A DNA stretch of 64,000 nt from Afipia massiliensis (GCF_014203115.1 NZ_JACHIJ010000003.1:434001-498000); one strand, 5' to 3'. Shown: positions 16,936 through 26,733, counted from the first letter of the stretch. Program-made: numbers and translations. The notes: generated by a model from the letters alone, not told the origin.

Positions 16936-17997
16936 TCAGGCGGTGAAGCGCAGCACGCCATCGGCGCCAAGACCGGACGTCAGCCGGCCTCCGGCCAGCA
17001 TGTGATTGACGTGCGCGATCAGCTCTCCGGCGGCGAAGCCGGTCTGATGGGCGTCGAGGACGTGCTTGTGGAACACCACCGGCACCAGCTCCGCGGAGGT
17101 CTTCGGCGATGTGCGGCACGCAGCTGCGATCAGCTGGCACCGTTCTTCGTGATGATCCGCGAGTTGCGTGATGCGCGTCTTCACGCCGTAGAACGGCACG
17201 CCGTGACCGGGCAGCACCAGAACGTCGTCCGGCAGCAGGCCTGCAAGCTCCTTGAGCGAGGTCAGGTATTCGCCCAGCGAATTGGCATCGGGTTCCACCG
17301 CCCACACGCTGACATTCGGCGAAATCTTGCTCAGCACCTGATCCGCCGACAGGAAGATGTTGTCGGCCTCGCAATAGAGCATGACCTGATCGAGTGCGTG
17401 ACCGCCGCCGGTGAGGACCTTGAACGTCCGCGTGCCGATCGTGATCTCGTCGCCCTTGGACAGGCGATAATAGGAGGCGGGCAGAATCGAAACGCGCGTG
17501 AGATAGTCCTGGCCCTTGCCGAGCAGGGCTTCGGTGATCTCTTCGTCCATGCCGTGACGGCGGAAGAACAGCCGCTGCGCCAGTTTGCGTTCCGGCGAGC
17601 CGCGATGCTGGTGATACGCGGCCTGCAGATATTCGACCTGAGACATCAGAAGCGGGCAACCGAAGCGTTCGACGATCCAGCCCGCAAGCCCGACGTGGTC
17701 CGGGTGCGAGTGCGTCACGATCAGCCGGGTGATGTGAAAGCCCTTGAGCGGGCCTTCGAACAATGTCGTCCAAGCCGCAATGGTGGCGTCGTTGCCGATG
17801 CCGGTATCGACCATGGCCCAGCCGTCGCCGTCAGCGATCAGGTAGATGTTCACATGGTTGAGACGGAACGGCAGAGTCATGCGCACCCATATCAGACCGG
17901 GCGCGACCTCGATCGCTTCGTCCGGCTTGGGCGGCGTCTCGATTGGATAGCGCAGGCCATCAGAGGCTGCGGGCAATGGGGCGGTCTTGGTGTGCAT
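16936..17997 (-). CDS. Metallo-beta-lactamase-fold hydrolase
   Basis: Product of 353 residues. The metal-binding motif THSHPDHVG is present, with further ligands in GGHALDQ, SADQ and LPGHG, arranged as in glyoxalase II-like MBL proteins. The C-terminal 90 residues (HHEERCQLIAAAC... to the end) form the helical tail seen in LACTB2-like and related members. There is no signal peptide, so it is probably cytosolic and may act on thioesters or similar. The substrate is unknown. Confidence 0.85.
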   Translation of the reverse strand: MHTKTAPLPAASDGLRYPIETPPKPDEAIEVAPGLIWVRMTLPFRLNHVNIYLIADGDGWAMVDTGIGNDATIAAWTTLFEGPLKGFHITRLIVTHSHPDHVGLAGWIVERFGCPLLMSQVEYLQAAYHQHRGSPERKLAQRLFFRRHGMDEEITEALLGKGQDYLTRVSILPASYYRLSKGDEITIGTRTFKVLTGGGHALDQVMLYCEADNIFLSADQVLSKISPNVSVWAVEPDANSLGEYLTSLKELAGLLPDDVLVLPGHGVPFYGVKTRITQLADHHEERCQLIAAACRTSPKTSAELVPVVFHKHVLDAHQTGFAAGELIAHVNHMLAGGRLTSGLGADGVLRFTA

Positions 17998-18092
17998 CGT
18001 CTCGCAATCGCAGTTTTCAGGCCCGGCTTAACGCGGCAAACCTCGCGGCGCTAGTGTCCGGTCGGCCGAAAAGCCGCGTTTTACGGGCTGCG

Positions 18093-18124
18093 TCAGCATG
18101 GTTGCCATGCGGCAGCCATGCTGA
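18093..18124. terminator. Hairpin downstream of bioB
   Basis: A stem of about 14 bp with one wobble pair (arms TCAGCATGG and CCATGCTGA, loop ATGC) lies 19 nt beyond the bioB stop. No T-run follows on the minus strand, so it may be an mRNA 3'-end hairpin or a weak terminator. Confidence 0.4.
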
Positions 18125-18143
18125 TCGGCCGTTTGAAACAGCC

Positions 18144-19235
18144 TCAGGACGCCGCTGCGCCGCTGATCGGCACTGTGGCGGCTGCCGGCTGCGCATTACC
18201 ATGCGTATGGCAAGCGTGCTTGCCGTCGTCGAGCTTCGACTTGATGCCGAGGCGGTCCAGCAGGTTGGCGTCGCGTTCGGTCTGCGGATTTTTGGTGGTC
18301 AGCAGCACGTCGCCGATGAAGATCGAATTCGCGCCAGCGACAAAGCACAGCGCCTGCAACTCATCGGTCATGTACTGGCGGCCGGCGGAAAGGCGAACCA
18401 CGCTTCGCGGCATCATGATGCGCGCGACAGCGATCATCCGCACCAGCGCGATCGGGTCGGGCCGCTCGGCGGTGTCGTTGACCGGCACGCCCTTGACCTC
18501 GTTCCACATGTTGATCGGAACGCTCTCGGGATGTTCGGGCAGGTTCGCCAGCAGCGCCAGCATGCCGAGACGGTCATCGACCTGCTCGCCCATGCCGATG
18601 ATGCCGCCGCAGCAGACCTTCAATCCGGCTTCGCGCGCATGCGCCAGCGTGTCGATGCGATCCTGCATGGTGCGCGTGGTGATGATCTTGTCGTAGAATT
18701 CCGGCGAGGTGTCGACGTTATGATTGTAGAAGTCGAGGCCGGCATCGTGCAGCCGCTGCGCCTGCTTGTCGGTCAGCATGCCGAGCGTGACGCAGGTCTC
18801 CATGCCGAGACCTTTCACCGCGCTGACCATCTCGCAAACCTTGTCGAGATCCTTGTCCTTCGGATTGCGCCAGGCGGCGGCCATGCAGAAACGTTCCGCG
18901 CCGGCTTCCTTGGCGCGTTTTGCGGTGGCGACGACGTCGTCGTGATCCATCAGCTTGGAGGCCTTGAGGCCGGTGTCGTACTTGGCGCTCTGCGAGCAGT
19001 AGCCGCAATCCTCGGGGCAGCCGCCGGTCTTGATGCTGAGCAGGCTCGCGGTCTCGACGTGGTTGGGATCGAAGTTGCGGCGATGAATGCTTTGCGCCTG
19101 AAAGATCAGATCCGCGAACGGAAGATCGTAAAGCGCCTGCGCCTCCGCACGGGTCCAGTCGTTGCGCGGTTCGATCAGCACATCCCGGCCGACCGACACT
19201 CCGCCATTCACATCCGAACCCGGCACTATGCTCAT
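18144..19235 (-). CDS. bioB: Biotin synthase
   Basis: Product of 363 residues, a radical SAM enzyme that inserts sulfur into dethiobiotin. The SAM-cluster motif is [13 protein letters not shown] (CxxxCxxC). Other family blocks are [31 protein letters not shown] and SAGRQYM. A 35-residue N-terminal region precedes the barrel. The ATG at 19235 has AAAGGA upstream. It stands alone here, without bioF, bioD or bioA, so other biotin genes must lie elsewhere. Confidence 0.96.
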   Translation of the reverse strand: MSIVPGSDVNGGVSVGRDVLIEPRNDWTRAEAQALYDLPFADLIFQAQSIHRRNFDPNHVETASLLSIKTGGCPEDCGYCSQSAKYDTGLKASKLMDHDDVVATAKRAKEAGAERFCMAAAWRNPKDKDLDKVCEMVSAVKGLGMETCVTLGMLTDKQAQRLHDAGLDFYNHNVDTSPEFYDKIITTRTMQDRIDTLAHAREAGLKVCCGGIIGMGEQVDDRLGMLALLANLPEHPESVPINMWNEVKGVPVNDTAERPDPIALVRMIAVARIMMPRSVVRLSAGRQYMTDELQALCFVAGANSIFIGDVLLTTKNPQTERDANLLDRLGIKSKLDDGKHACHTHGNAQPAAATVPISGAAAS

Positions 19236-19562
19236 GCGCTGTCCTTTGCTTATTGATGACGTCGCCTGAAGACGCCGCTATCTCAATTGATCGGGCAGAA
19301 GGCGATGTCTTGACGGCACGCGCGATTTCCCCGCATCGAAACTAGCAAGGATCATGGGGACCCAGAAGAGTCAATCTGATGTGTGGTTCGGCCCGCGGAC
19401 GTGACTGCTGAAAGCGCATTGGAATCATAATGTTCCAGTGTGCGTTGGATCTCGATTTCATTCAGGAAAGCGCCACAACAAAGGCATTACGGGTTCGGGA
19501 CATGAAGTCCCGAACCCGTAATAGAACGCTGCCATGCCCGATGGCATAGCGTGTAGACGCAA
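19236..19562. other. Intergenic region with a perfect 14-bp hairpin
   Basis: These 327 bases lie between bioB and the chemoreceptor gene. The only clear element is an inverted repeat, TTACGGGTTCGGGA at 19487-19500 and its complement at 19508-19521, with a 7-nt loop. It sits 42 nt past the chemoreceptor stop on the minus strand and probably marks that transcript's 3' end, although only a broken T-run follows. The bioB promoter must lie in 19236-19480; no clear BioR-type operator is seen. Confidence 0.5.
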
Positions 19563-21710
19563 TTATGCCGCGCGGATGTTCAGCAGGAAGGCATCGACCT
19601 CTGCGCGAAGCGTGTCGGCCTCGCGGCGAAGTTCGTTCGATGCGTTCAGCACATCGCCCGCTGCAACTCCGGCCTCGCTCGAGGCGCGGCTCACGCCGAC
19701 GATGTTGCTCGAGACTTCCGAGGTGCCGCTGGCGGCGTGCTGGATGTTGCGGGCAATCTCGCGTGTCGCAGCGCCTTGCTCTTCGACCGCGGCGGCGATG
19801 GCGGTGGTCACTTCACTGATCTCGCCGATGGTAGCGCCGATGTTGCGGATTGCGCCGACCGCCGACGTGGTGACGGTCTGCATACTGGCAATCTGCGAGC
19901 GGATTTCATCGGTCGCCTTTGCCGTCTGCTCGGCGAGGCTTTTGACTTCCGATGCGACGACGGCGAAGCCACGGCCGGCTTCGCCAGCACGCGCGGCTTC
20001 GATAGTGGCGTTGAGCGCCAGCAGGTTGGTCTGCGATGCGATTTCCTGAATCAGATCGACCACGCTGCTGATGCGGTTGGCGTTGTCGGCGAGGCCCTGC
20101 ATGGTGGCGTCGGTCTTGCCGGCTTCGCTGACCGCGTTGGCGGCGATCTGCGTCGAGTTCGTGACCTGGCGGCTGATTTCCTGAATCGACGAGGTCAGTT
20201 CCTCGGTGCCGGCCGAAACCGTCTGTACGTTGACCGAGGTTTCCTCGGCGGCGGACGCGACAGTGCTCACCAGAGCGCTCGAATGCTCTGCGGATGTCGA
20301 CATGCTCTCCGCCGTCGATTGCATGACATTGGCCGAGGTCATCAGGCCATCAAGCGCGGCCCGCACCTTGTCCTCGAAATGTACGATCTGGGTTTCGATG
20401 CGCGACGCGCGCTCGGCCTTGGCGACGCGGTCCTGGTCCTGTTCGCTGCTCAGCGCACGCGAGCGGATCATGCTCTCGCGGAACACCTCAAGCGAGCCGG
20501 CCATGACGGCGATTTCGTCCTGCTGGCGGCTGCGTTTCACCTCGGCGTCGAGGTCGCCCTCGGACAGCCGCCGCATCACGTTCTGCAGGTTGCTGATGCG
20601 GCCCAGGATGTTGCGGCCGACATAGAGCCAGACGAACAGCGCGGATCCGATCAGTGTGAGCGCGCCGAGTGCGAGCATGGTTGTCGTTCCCAGCGTAATC
20701 GTGCTGCGCGCCTTGGTCGCTGCAGTGTCCGTCGCCGTCTGCACGTCATCGACCAGCCGCTTGATGCTCATCTCGAGACCGCGGTTGAGCTTGCCGGTCT
20801 CTTCCAGAATAAGCCGGCCGTAATCGGCGGAATCCAGTTCCTTTTGGCGGAGCTTGAAGACGCCGGTCTTCTTGTTGCCGAACGCCATCAACTGCGCGAC
20901 GGCTTCCTTCATCTTGTCGCCATCGCCGCGGCGGCCAAGCGAAGCAAGAGAAGTGTCGATGCTGTCGGACGTCACCGAGAACGCATATTCCTGATCGCTG
21001 AGCGTCTCGGCGTTGCTGGCGCTGGCAGCGGCGCTGATGTTGCTTGCGGCAAAGTTGACGTCTGCCAGCAGGCTGGCCAGCATATCGACGCCCTGCATGG
21101 CTTTCAGGGCGTCGCGGCCATCGCCGCTCAGGCCTGTCAGCGCGGTGTTGACCACGATTTTCGCCTGATCGGTGCTGGAATTGATCATATTGACGACGGC
21201 GGCGTGGGCCTTGCGGGCGGCCTCGAATTGCTTGGTATGCTGTCCGGCGAGATCGAGCCGTTCCTTTGCCGCCGACTGCAGGCTGGTGATGGTGTCGTCG
21301 ATCATTCTGACGTTTTCTTCCAGCGCCGTCACGACGGACGGGTCGGCGTTGAGATTCTTGATCTCTTTCAGCTTGTCGATGGCGGCGGTCTGAGCGTCCT
21401 TCAGGTCCTTGACGCGCGTTTGAAGGACGCTTTCATCGTCCGATGCGAGCACGGCTGGTCCGCGCGAGGCGAGGCTCTGGCTCAGAGCGGATAGCTGCAA
21501 GCTCGCCGTCAGGCGGGGAATGTCGCGGTTGCTGAGTTCGGTCATCATGCCGCCGAGCTGGCCAAGCAGCAGGCTTGCACCTGCGCTGATCGCGATCGCC
21601 ATGCCGGCGATGACTGCAAATGCCAGGAAGAGACTTCCCCGAACGCCGAGCTTCAGGCTCGGCAATTTGAAGCGAAACAGATTTTTTCCGACCTTGAACC
21701 GCAAAGCCAT
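19563..21710 (-). CDS. Methyl-accepting chemotaxis protein
   Basis: Product of 715 residues. TM1 is at ~27-50, a mostly helical periplasmic sensor of about 290 residues follows, TM2 is at ~341-363, HAMP at ~364-416, and a cytoplasmic signalling domain runs to the end. The conserved hairpin tip (SQTNLLALNATIEAARAGEA, then GRGFAVVASEV) lies at ~559-590. The sensor length and all-helical look suggest a helical-bundle ligand domain; the ligand is unknown. No che genes lie nearby. Confidence 0.93.
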   Translation of the reverse strand: MALRFKVGKNLFRFKLPSLKLGVRGSLFLAFAVIAGMAIAISAGASLLLGQLGGMMTELSNRDIPRLTASLQLSALSQSLASRGPAVLASDDESVLQTRVKDLKDAQTAAIDKLKEIKNLNADPSVVTALEENVRMIDDTITSLQSAAKERLDLAGQHTKQFEAARKAHAAVVNMINSSTDQAKIVVNTALTGLSGDGRDALKAMQGVDMLASLLADVNFAASNISAAASASNAETLSDQEYAFSVTSDSIDTSLASLGRRGDGDKMKEAVAQLMAFGNKKTGVFKLRQKELDSADYGRLILEETGKLNRGLEMSIKRLVDDVQTATDTAATKARSTITLGTTTMLALGALTLIGSALFVWLYVGRNILGRISNLQNVMRRLSEGDLDAEVKRSRQQDEIAVMAGSLEVFRESMIRSRALSSEQDQDRVAKAERASRIETQIVHFEDKVRAALDGLMTSANVMQSTAESMSTSAEHSSALVSTVASAAEETSVNVQTVSAGTEELTSSIQEISRQVTNSTQIAANAVSEAGKTDATMQGLADNANRISSVVDLIQEIASQTNLLALNATIEAARAGEAGRGFAVVASEVKSLAEQTAKATDEIRSQIASMQTVTTSAVGAIRNIGATIGEISEVTTAIAAAVEEQGAATREIARNIQHAASGTSEVSSNIVGVSRASSEAGVAAGDVLNASNELRREADTLRAEVDAFLLNIRAA

Positions 21711-21907
21711 AATTCCAAATCCCCCCGGATTCCGTAATTTTACGTGCGGGCGCAGTATCCGGATGGCTGGTTAAAATTTTCGCGAAAAATCAGCGATTTT
21801 GGCGAAATTCTGGCATGGGCTCTTGTCATTGAAATCAAAGAGATTTTCGCGTCTTGCGAAACAGCAAGGACGTCGCAGCCTGTCCGGAATCTTGAAGGAA
21901 GGTAGGC

Positions 21908-21982
21908 TGGTGCTGCCAGACAGGATTGAACTGTCGACCTCTCCATTACCAATGGAGTGCTCTACCACTGAGCTACGGCAGC
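21908..21982 (-). tRNA. tRNA-Thr (anticodon GGT)
   Basis: A 75-nt cloverleaf on the minus strand including encoded CCA. The acceptor stem is GCTGCCG with TGGCAGC (one G-T pair), the D arm is GCTC/GAGC, the anticodon stem CTCCA/TGGAG holds the loop TTGGTAA (anticodon GGT), and the T arm is GACAG/CTGTC with loop TTCAATC. Confidence 0.95.
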
Positions 21983-22123
21983 GAACGCCAGACGAGAAAA
22001 AGCCAGAACCGTACCGTGTACGTGAATCAGCTGAAAAGCCTCTAAAGGCGCGCGTTCCTTTGCCATAAGGCCACCGATGGTGCAAGCGCCGAACGGCTCA
22101 TTCTTCGACTCCTGGACCGGAAC

Positions 22124-22567
22124 TCAGGCCGGCGCGGCCGTTTTGTATTTCGCAAGCTGGGGACCGATCCGGGCGTTCATTCGGGTGCTCAGGGCCTCAA
22201 GGGCCTTGAAAGGCCGGATCATCACCTCGAATTCGATGATCTTGCCCGCGGAATCGAACTTCACCAGATCGATCCCCTTCAGTTTCAGCTCACCGATATT
22301 GGCGCTGAATTCCAGCGCCACATCGTGGGTTCCGGAGACGAATGTCCGGTGGTAGCGGAAATTCTCGAAAATCTGCACGACCGCGCCGAGGATCAGCACG
22401 CTGGCGGGACGGCCGGGGATTGGCAGGTGGACAAACGGCGAGCGGAACAAGGTGGTTTCCGCGAACAATGGCCGCAGCACGTCTTCGCTCTTGGTTTCGA
22501 CGAAGCGGTGCCAGTCACGGAGCGTATTCTGCACCGCCGGTGCGAGCGCTTCTGTGTGCTCTGTCAT
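22124..22567 (-). CDS. NTF2-like (SnoaL-type) family protein
   Basis: Product of 147 residues. The ATG at 22567 has AGAGGA 8 nt upstream. The pattern, an N-terminal helix with W and F residues (LRDWHRFVETKSEDVLRPLF), then ETTLFRSPF, a middle helix, and strands ending in VKFDSAGKIIEFEVMIRPFKAL, fits the nuclear transport factor 2-like fold used by small enzymes and binding proteins. No catalytic function can be assigned. Confidence 0.75.
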   Translation of the reverse strand: MTEHTEALAPAVQNTLRDWHRFVETKSEDVLRPLFAETTLFRSPFVHLPIPGRPASVLILGAVVQIFENFRYHRTFVSGTHDVALEFSANIGELKLKGIDLVKFDSAGKIIEFEVMIRPFKALEALSTRMNARIGPQLAKYKTAAPA

Positions 22568-22662
22568 GGCATTTCCTCTGTCATACGGCGCGGCGTATCC
22601 GATATTATTGCAACTGACCGTCATCGGCGATGGTGGTCAAGGCAAGATGCGAGCAGAGTTGA

Positions 22663-22863
22663 ATGGTGAACGACCCCGACCGGAACGATGCCAAATCCGC
22701 GCGCGAGGCGCGGCTGAAATCGGCGTTGCGCGACAATCTGAAACGGCGCAAGTCGCAGGCACGCGGCCGCGCAGGAATGGCGATTGTCACGCCGGATGAC
22801 GATGCGCGGGCGCGGGACGAGGCATCAGGCATGGACGCGCATCGGCGTGACGACGACCGTTGA
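22663..22863 (+). CDS. Small basic protein of unknown function
   Basis: Product of 66 residues, highly charged and without hydrophobic core. The central stretch AREARLKSALRDNLKRRKSQARGR is strongly basic and helical, and the C-terminus is acidic. This kind of short protein is common in Bradyrhizobiaceae. GAGCAGAG precedes the ATG as a weak ribosome site. Confidence 0.6.
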   Translation: MVNDPDRNDAKSAREARLKSALRDNLKRRKSQARGRAGMAIVTPDDDARARDEASGMDAHRRDDDR

Positions 22864-22982
22864 CCTTGCAGCCTTGGTCCATCGCTTGATTGTTTGGCGT
22901 GCAGACACGATCTAGCTTTACGAATGCGATCTCCAACGAGGGAGTTCGCGAATCTTCTGTGCGAATGTAAGGAAAGTATCTG

Positions 22983-24683
22983 ATGGCGACGGACCAGGCC
23001 GCAGCGATTGGGGCGGGCGCCCCGCAATCGGACGCTTCACGAGCGGCATTTCCCCGGTTCGAGCAGACATTCCCGACGTTGACGGATGCGGAGATCGACC
23101 GCATGCGCCGGTTCGGCGATGTGCATCATCATAAAGACCGCGAGTTGCTGTTCGAGAGTGGCAAGGTCGGCCCCGGCATGTTCGTCATTCTCTCCGGGCA
23201 CGTCGCCATCACCCAGCGCGACGGCATGGGCCACGTCACGCCGGTGATCGAGCAGGGGCCGGGACAGTTTCTTGCTGAGATCGGGCAACTGTCGGGCCGC
23301 AACGCACTGGTCGATGGCACAGCCGAGGGCGACGGCGAGACGCTCCTGATCCCGCCAGCCAGTTTGCGTGCGCTGCTCGTCGCGGAAGCCGATCTCGGCG
23401 AGCGGATCATGCGCGCGCTGATTTTGCGGCGTGTTGCGCTGATCCAGGCCGGTGTCGGCGGTCCGGTGCTGATTGGTTCGCCGACGCTGGGCGGCGTGGT
23501 GCGGCTGCAAGGCTTTCTGGCGCGCAACGGCGTTCCACACCATGTGCTCGATCCTGCCAGCGACACGGACGCAACGGATCTGGTGGCGCGCTATTCGCCG
23601 TCGCCTTCCGATCTTCCTCTTGTGGTGGCTCCGGATGGCACGGTGCTGCGCAATCCCAGCGAAGTCGATCTTGCCTATGCGATGGGAATGATCGGCGGCC
23701 CGATACGGGACAAGCTCTACGACGTCGCTGTTGTCGGCGGTGGTCCCGCCGGTCTCGCGACCGCGGTGTATGCCGCATCGGAAGGATTGTCGGTGGCGGT
23801 GCTCGATGCACGGCATTTCGGTGGCCAAGCCGGCGCCAGTGCGCGGATCGAGAACTATCTCGGATTTCCGACCGGCATCTCGGGACAGGCGCTGGCCGGG
23901 CGCGCCTACAATCAGGCGCAGAAGTTCGGTGCGGATCTGATGATTCCGGTCGAAGCCAGATCGCTCGACTGTTCGAAAAGCGATGGTGCCTTCGGGCTTA
24001 CCACCGAATGCGGTCATTTCCTGAAAGCGAAATCCATCGTCGTTGCCAGCGGTGCACGCTACCGGCGTCCAACGATCGAGAACCTCGACAGGTTCGAGGG
24101 GCGCGGCATCTGGTACTGGGCGTCGCCGATCGAGGGGCGGCTCTGTGCCCAGCAGGAAGTCATTCTGGTTGGTGGCGGCAATTCCGCCGGTCAGGCCGCG
24201 GTGTTTCTGTCGGGCCACGCCAGCAAGGTGCGGATGATGATCCGCAGCGGTGGTCTCGCCGACAGCATGTCGCGCTATTTGATCGATCGGATCATGGCGA
24301 CGCCGAACATCGAATTGATGATCCACACCGAGATCGTCGGCCTGGAAGGCCCTGACGATGGCGGGCTCGAGCGGGTGCGCTGGCGCAACCGGAAGTCAGG
24401 GCTCGAAGCTGCCGGCGATATCCGCAACGTGTTTCTGTTCGTCGGGGCCGATCCCGCCACCGCATGGCTCGCGGATTGCGGCGTGACCCTCGATCGCACC
24501 GGCTTTGTCCTGACCGGGGCGCAATGCGGGCGGCCGGTGTCGGCGCTGGAGACCTCGGTGCCGGGCGTGTTCGCCGTCGGCGACGTGCGCGCCGGTTCGG
24601 TCAAGCGCGTCGGCGGCGCAATCGGCGAAGGAGCGCAGGTCGTGGCTGCGCTGCACGGTTTTCTTGGCGACAAACCGGCATAG
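22983..24683 (+). CDS. cNMP-binding / thioredoxin-reductase-like FAD oxidoreductase
   Basis: Product of 566 residues. A cyclic-nucleotide-binding-like domain occupies ~25-145, a glutaredoxin-like segment ~160-235 (GGPVLIGSPTLGG...LPLVVAPDG) and a thioredoxin-reductase-type flavoprotein ~245-560. The flavoprotein has FAD motif GGGPAGLATA at ~252, GGQAGASARIENYLGFP and NAD(P) motif VGGGNSAGQAA at ~396. The catalytic CxxC of true thioredoxin reductases is missing: the equivalent place reads YWASPIEGRLC, with one Cys. AAGGAAAG precedes the start. It is followed by a UBP zinc-finger gene, possibly a partner. Confidence 0.88.
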   Translation: MATDQAAAIGAGAPQSDASRAAFPRFEQTFPTLTDAEIDRMRRFGDVHHHKDRELLFESGKVGPGMFVILSGHVAITQRDGMGHVTPVIEQGPGQFLAEIGQLSGRNALVDGTAEGDGETLLIPPASLRALLVAEADLGERIMRALILRRVALIQAGVGGPVLIGSPTLGGVVRLQGFLARNGVPHHVLDPASDTDATDLVARYSPSPSDLPLVVAPDGTVLRNPSEVDLAYAMGMIGGPIRDKLYDVAVVGGGPAGLATAVYAASEGLSVAVLDARHFGGQAGASARIENYLGFPTGISGQALAGRAYNQAQKFGADLMIPVEARSLDCSKSDGAFGLTTECGHFLKAKSIVVASGARYRRPTIENLDRFEGRGIWYWASPIEGRLCAQQEVILVGGGNSAGQAAVFLSGHASKVRMMIRSGGLADSMSRYLIDRIMATPNIELMIHTEIVGLEGPDDGGLERVRWRNRKSGLEAAGDIRNVFLFVGADPATAWLADCGVTLDRTGFVLTGAQCGRPVSALETSVPGVFAVGDVRAGSVKRVGGAIGEGAQVVAALHGFLGDKPA

Positions 24684-24736
24684 CCTCTCTAGCTTGCGAA
24701 GTGCCGGACGACGCTCTCATCGAGAGACCCTGACCA

Positions 24737-25039
24737 ATGCCTTGCAAGCACATCGCGGAAATCAAGGACGTCACCCCGAGCGCGCTCGGCTGCGAAGAAT
24801 GCCTGAAGACCGGCAGCGTCTGGCTGCATCTGCGGATCTGCCGGACCTGCGGTCATGTCGGCTGCTGCGACGATTCGCCCAACAAACACGCCACCAAACA
24901 TTTCCACGCTACGCAGCATCCCGTTATCGAGGGATATGATCCGCCGGAAGGGTGGGGCTGGTGTTTCATCGACCAGGTCATGTTCGACCTGTCCAAACGC
25001 AAGACCCCGCATAACGGTCCGATCCCGCGTTATTATTGA
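24737..25039 (+). CDS. UBP-type zinc finger protein
   Basis: Product of 100 residues with the ZnF-UBP cysteine/histidine array: CKH, CEECLKTG, WLHLRICRTCGHVGCCD, HATKHFHATQHPVIEG. In eukaryotes this domain binds the C-terminus of ubiquitin. Bacterial copies are often next to, or fused with, flavoproteins like the one 54 nt upstream, so an operon is likely. The bacterial role is not known to me. Confidence 0.88.
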   Translation: MPCKHIAEIKDVTPSALGCEECLKTGSVWLHLRICRTCGHVGCCDDSPNKHATKHFHATQHPVIEGYDPPEGWGWCFIDQVMFDLSKRKTPHNGPIPRYY

Positions 25040-25117
25040 ACTGCGCCTGCCGATTGTCTGAGCTTGCCAAGCCCCTTTCATTTTCGGGATCGTACCGATC
25101 TCAAAAGGAATTTCAGC

Positions 25118-26047
25118 ATGCGGTATTTTCGACAGGTCATTCGCGGTGCGATCTGTGCCGGTATGATGGTGACGTCCGTCCTGATCGTGTCATCCGGCGT
25201 TGCGGTGGCGCAATCGATGCCGCAAAGCCGGTCCGCCGTCGTCAACGGCGTGAAGCTGAATTATCTGATCGCCGGCGAAGGCGATCCCGTCGTGCTGCTG
25301 CACGGTTATGCGGAGACCAGCCACATGTGGCGGCCGCTGTTTCCCGGACTTGCGAACAACCACACCGTGATCGCGCCGGACCTGCGCGGCTTCGGCAAGT
25401 CCGATGCGCCCGAGGGCGGCTACACCAAGAAGGAAATGGCGCAGGACATCCACGCGCTGGTGAAAAGTCTCGGATACACGAAGGTCAAGATTGTCGGTCA
25501 CGACATCGGTCTGATGGTCGCCTATGCCTACGCGGCGCAGTATCCGGCCGAGGTCGACCGCATCGTGCTGATGGATGCCTTTCTGCCCGGCGTCGGAGAC
25601 TGGAAGAACGTCTGGCTGCTGCGCGACCTGTGGCACTTCCATTTCTACGGCAAGACGCCGCTGGCTTTGGTCACTGGCCGCGAGCGGATTTATCTCGAAC
25701 ACTTCTGGAATGATTTCGCCGCCAACCCGGCAAAGTCCATCTCTCAGAAGGATCGGAAGTTCTACGCCAAGGCTTATGCGCAGCCGGGTCGCATGAAGGC
25801 AGGGTTCGAGGTGTTTCGCGCCTTTGAAAAGGACGCCGATGATTTCGCAGGCTTCGCAAAAACCAAGCTGCCGATACCGATGCTCATTCTCTCCGGCGAA
25901 AAGGCGGGCGGCAATTTTCTGATCGAACAGGGCAAGCTGGTCGCCACCAACGTCGAAGGTGTCATCATCAAGGGCTCGGGACACTGGCTGATCGAGGAAG
26001 CGCCCGGTCAGGTGATTCCGAAGCTGGTGGATTTTCTCAATCGCTGA
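25118..26047 (+). CDS. Exported alpha/beta hydrolase, epoxide hydrolase/dehalogenase-like
   Basis: Product of 309 residues. The ATG at 25118 has AAGGAA upstream; the frame is open 18 codons earlier. A hydrophobic N-terminus ending near VAVAQS suggests a Sec signal peptide. The alpha/beta hydrolase core shows the oxyanion motif LLHGYAETSHMW, PDLRGFGKS, the nucleophile elbow GHDIG with Asp129, and a late GSGHWLIEE His. An Asp nucleophile is typical of epoxide hydrolases and haloalkane or haloacetate dehalogenases rather than esterases. The substrate is unknown. Confidence 0.85.
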   Translation: MRYFRQVIRGAICAGMMVTSVLIVSSGVAVAQSMPQSRSAVVNGVKLNYLIAGEGDPVVLLHGYAETSHMWRPLFPGLANNHTVIAPDLRGFGKSDAPEGGYTKKEMAQDIHALVKSLGYTKVKIVGHDIGLMVAYAYAAQYPAEVDRIVLMDAFLPGVGDWKNVWLLRDLWHFHFYGKTPLALVTGRERIYLEHFWNDFAANPAKSISQKDRKFYAKAYAQPGRMKAGFEVFRAFEKDADDFAGFAKTKLPIPMLILSGEKAGGNFLIEQGKLVATNVEGVIIKGSGHWLIEEAPGQVIPKLVDFLNR

Positions 26048-26165
26048 TCGCGCGGACGTATTGCCCGAAAATTTTGCAGGCGTGCAGCGTGCGGAAACGG
26101 AACTTCTGTTGCATAGCCATGCGTATGATGTAGCCTTGGATCAATTCTAAAGTGGGGCGAGCATC

Positions 26166-26651
26166 ATGATTCTAGGCATGTCGTTGGCGGCGTTTACCGT
26201 TCTTCATCTCATCATCAGCATGATCGCGATCGGTTTGGGCTTCATCGTCGCGGGCGGACTGCTCGCATCGAACAGGATGCCCGGCTGGACGCTCTGGTTT
26301 CTCGTTCTGACGATCCTCACCAGCGCGACAGGCTTTCTGTTTCCCTTCACCAAGATCCTTCCTTCGCATGTCGTCGCCATCATCTCGCTGGTGTTGCTGG
26401 CGGTCGCGGTTTACGCGCTGTACGGCAAGGGCCTCTCCGGCGTCTGGCGCGCGGTCTATGTCGTCACCGCGATGCTCGCGCTCTGGTTCAACGTTTTTGT
26501 CCTGATCGCGCAGTCGTTCCAGAAGGTGGCGCTGCTGAACGTCTATGCGCCGACCGGTGCCGAGCCGCCGTTTGCGATCAGCCAGGGGATCGTGCTGGTC
26601 TTTTTCATCGGCTTGATCGTCGTTGGTATCAGGCGATTCAAGACGGCGTGA
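26166..26651 (+). CDS. Integral membrane protein of unknown function
   Basis: Product of 161 residues with about five hydrophobic helices and few charges. Notable are short conserved-looking motifs (MPGWTLWFLVLTILTSATGF, FPF). No family is recognised. The gene is followed at once by a two-palindrome repeat module. Confidence 0.7.
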   Translation: MILGMSLAAFTVLHLIISMIAIGLGFIVAGGLLASNRMPGWTLWFLVLTILTSATGFLFPFTKILPSHVVAIISLVLLAVAVYALYGKGLSGVWRAVYVVTAMLALWFNVFVLIAQSFQKVALLNVYAPTGAEPPFAISQGIVLVFFIGLIVVGIRRFKTA

Positions 26652-26657
26652 TGCGCG

Positions 26658-26733
26658 CTAGTGGTCCGATTCTAACATTCGCATCCCGTTTCAGCAGGTA
26701 TTCTTGCGAATGTTAGAATCAAAGGACCACTAG
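26658..26733. repeat. CTAG-ended palindrome, module 1 hairpin A1
   Basis: A 76-bp palindrome starts CTAGTGGTCC and ends GGACCACTAG. The inner arms GATTCTAACATTCGCA and their complement match perfectly, apart from a 3-nt AAA asymmetry in one arm. It is nearly identical, in inverse orientation, to 54278-54353 and related to 48462-48538. With 26747-26824 it makes a two-hairpin module. Confidence 0.85.

Noticed and set aside
18051-18062. CTAGTGTCCGGT matching the end of palindrome B2
   Set aside because: Only 12 bases match and no partner arm is found nearby; chance or a small remnant.
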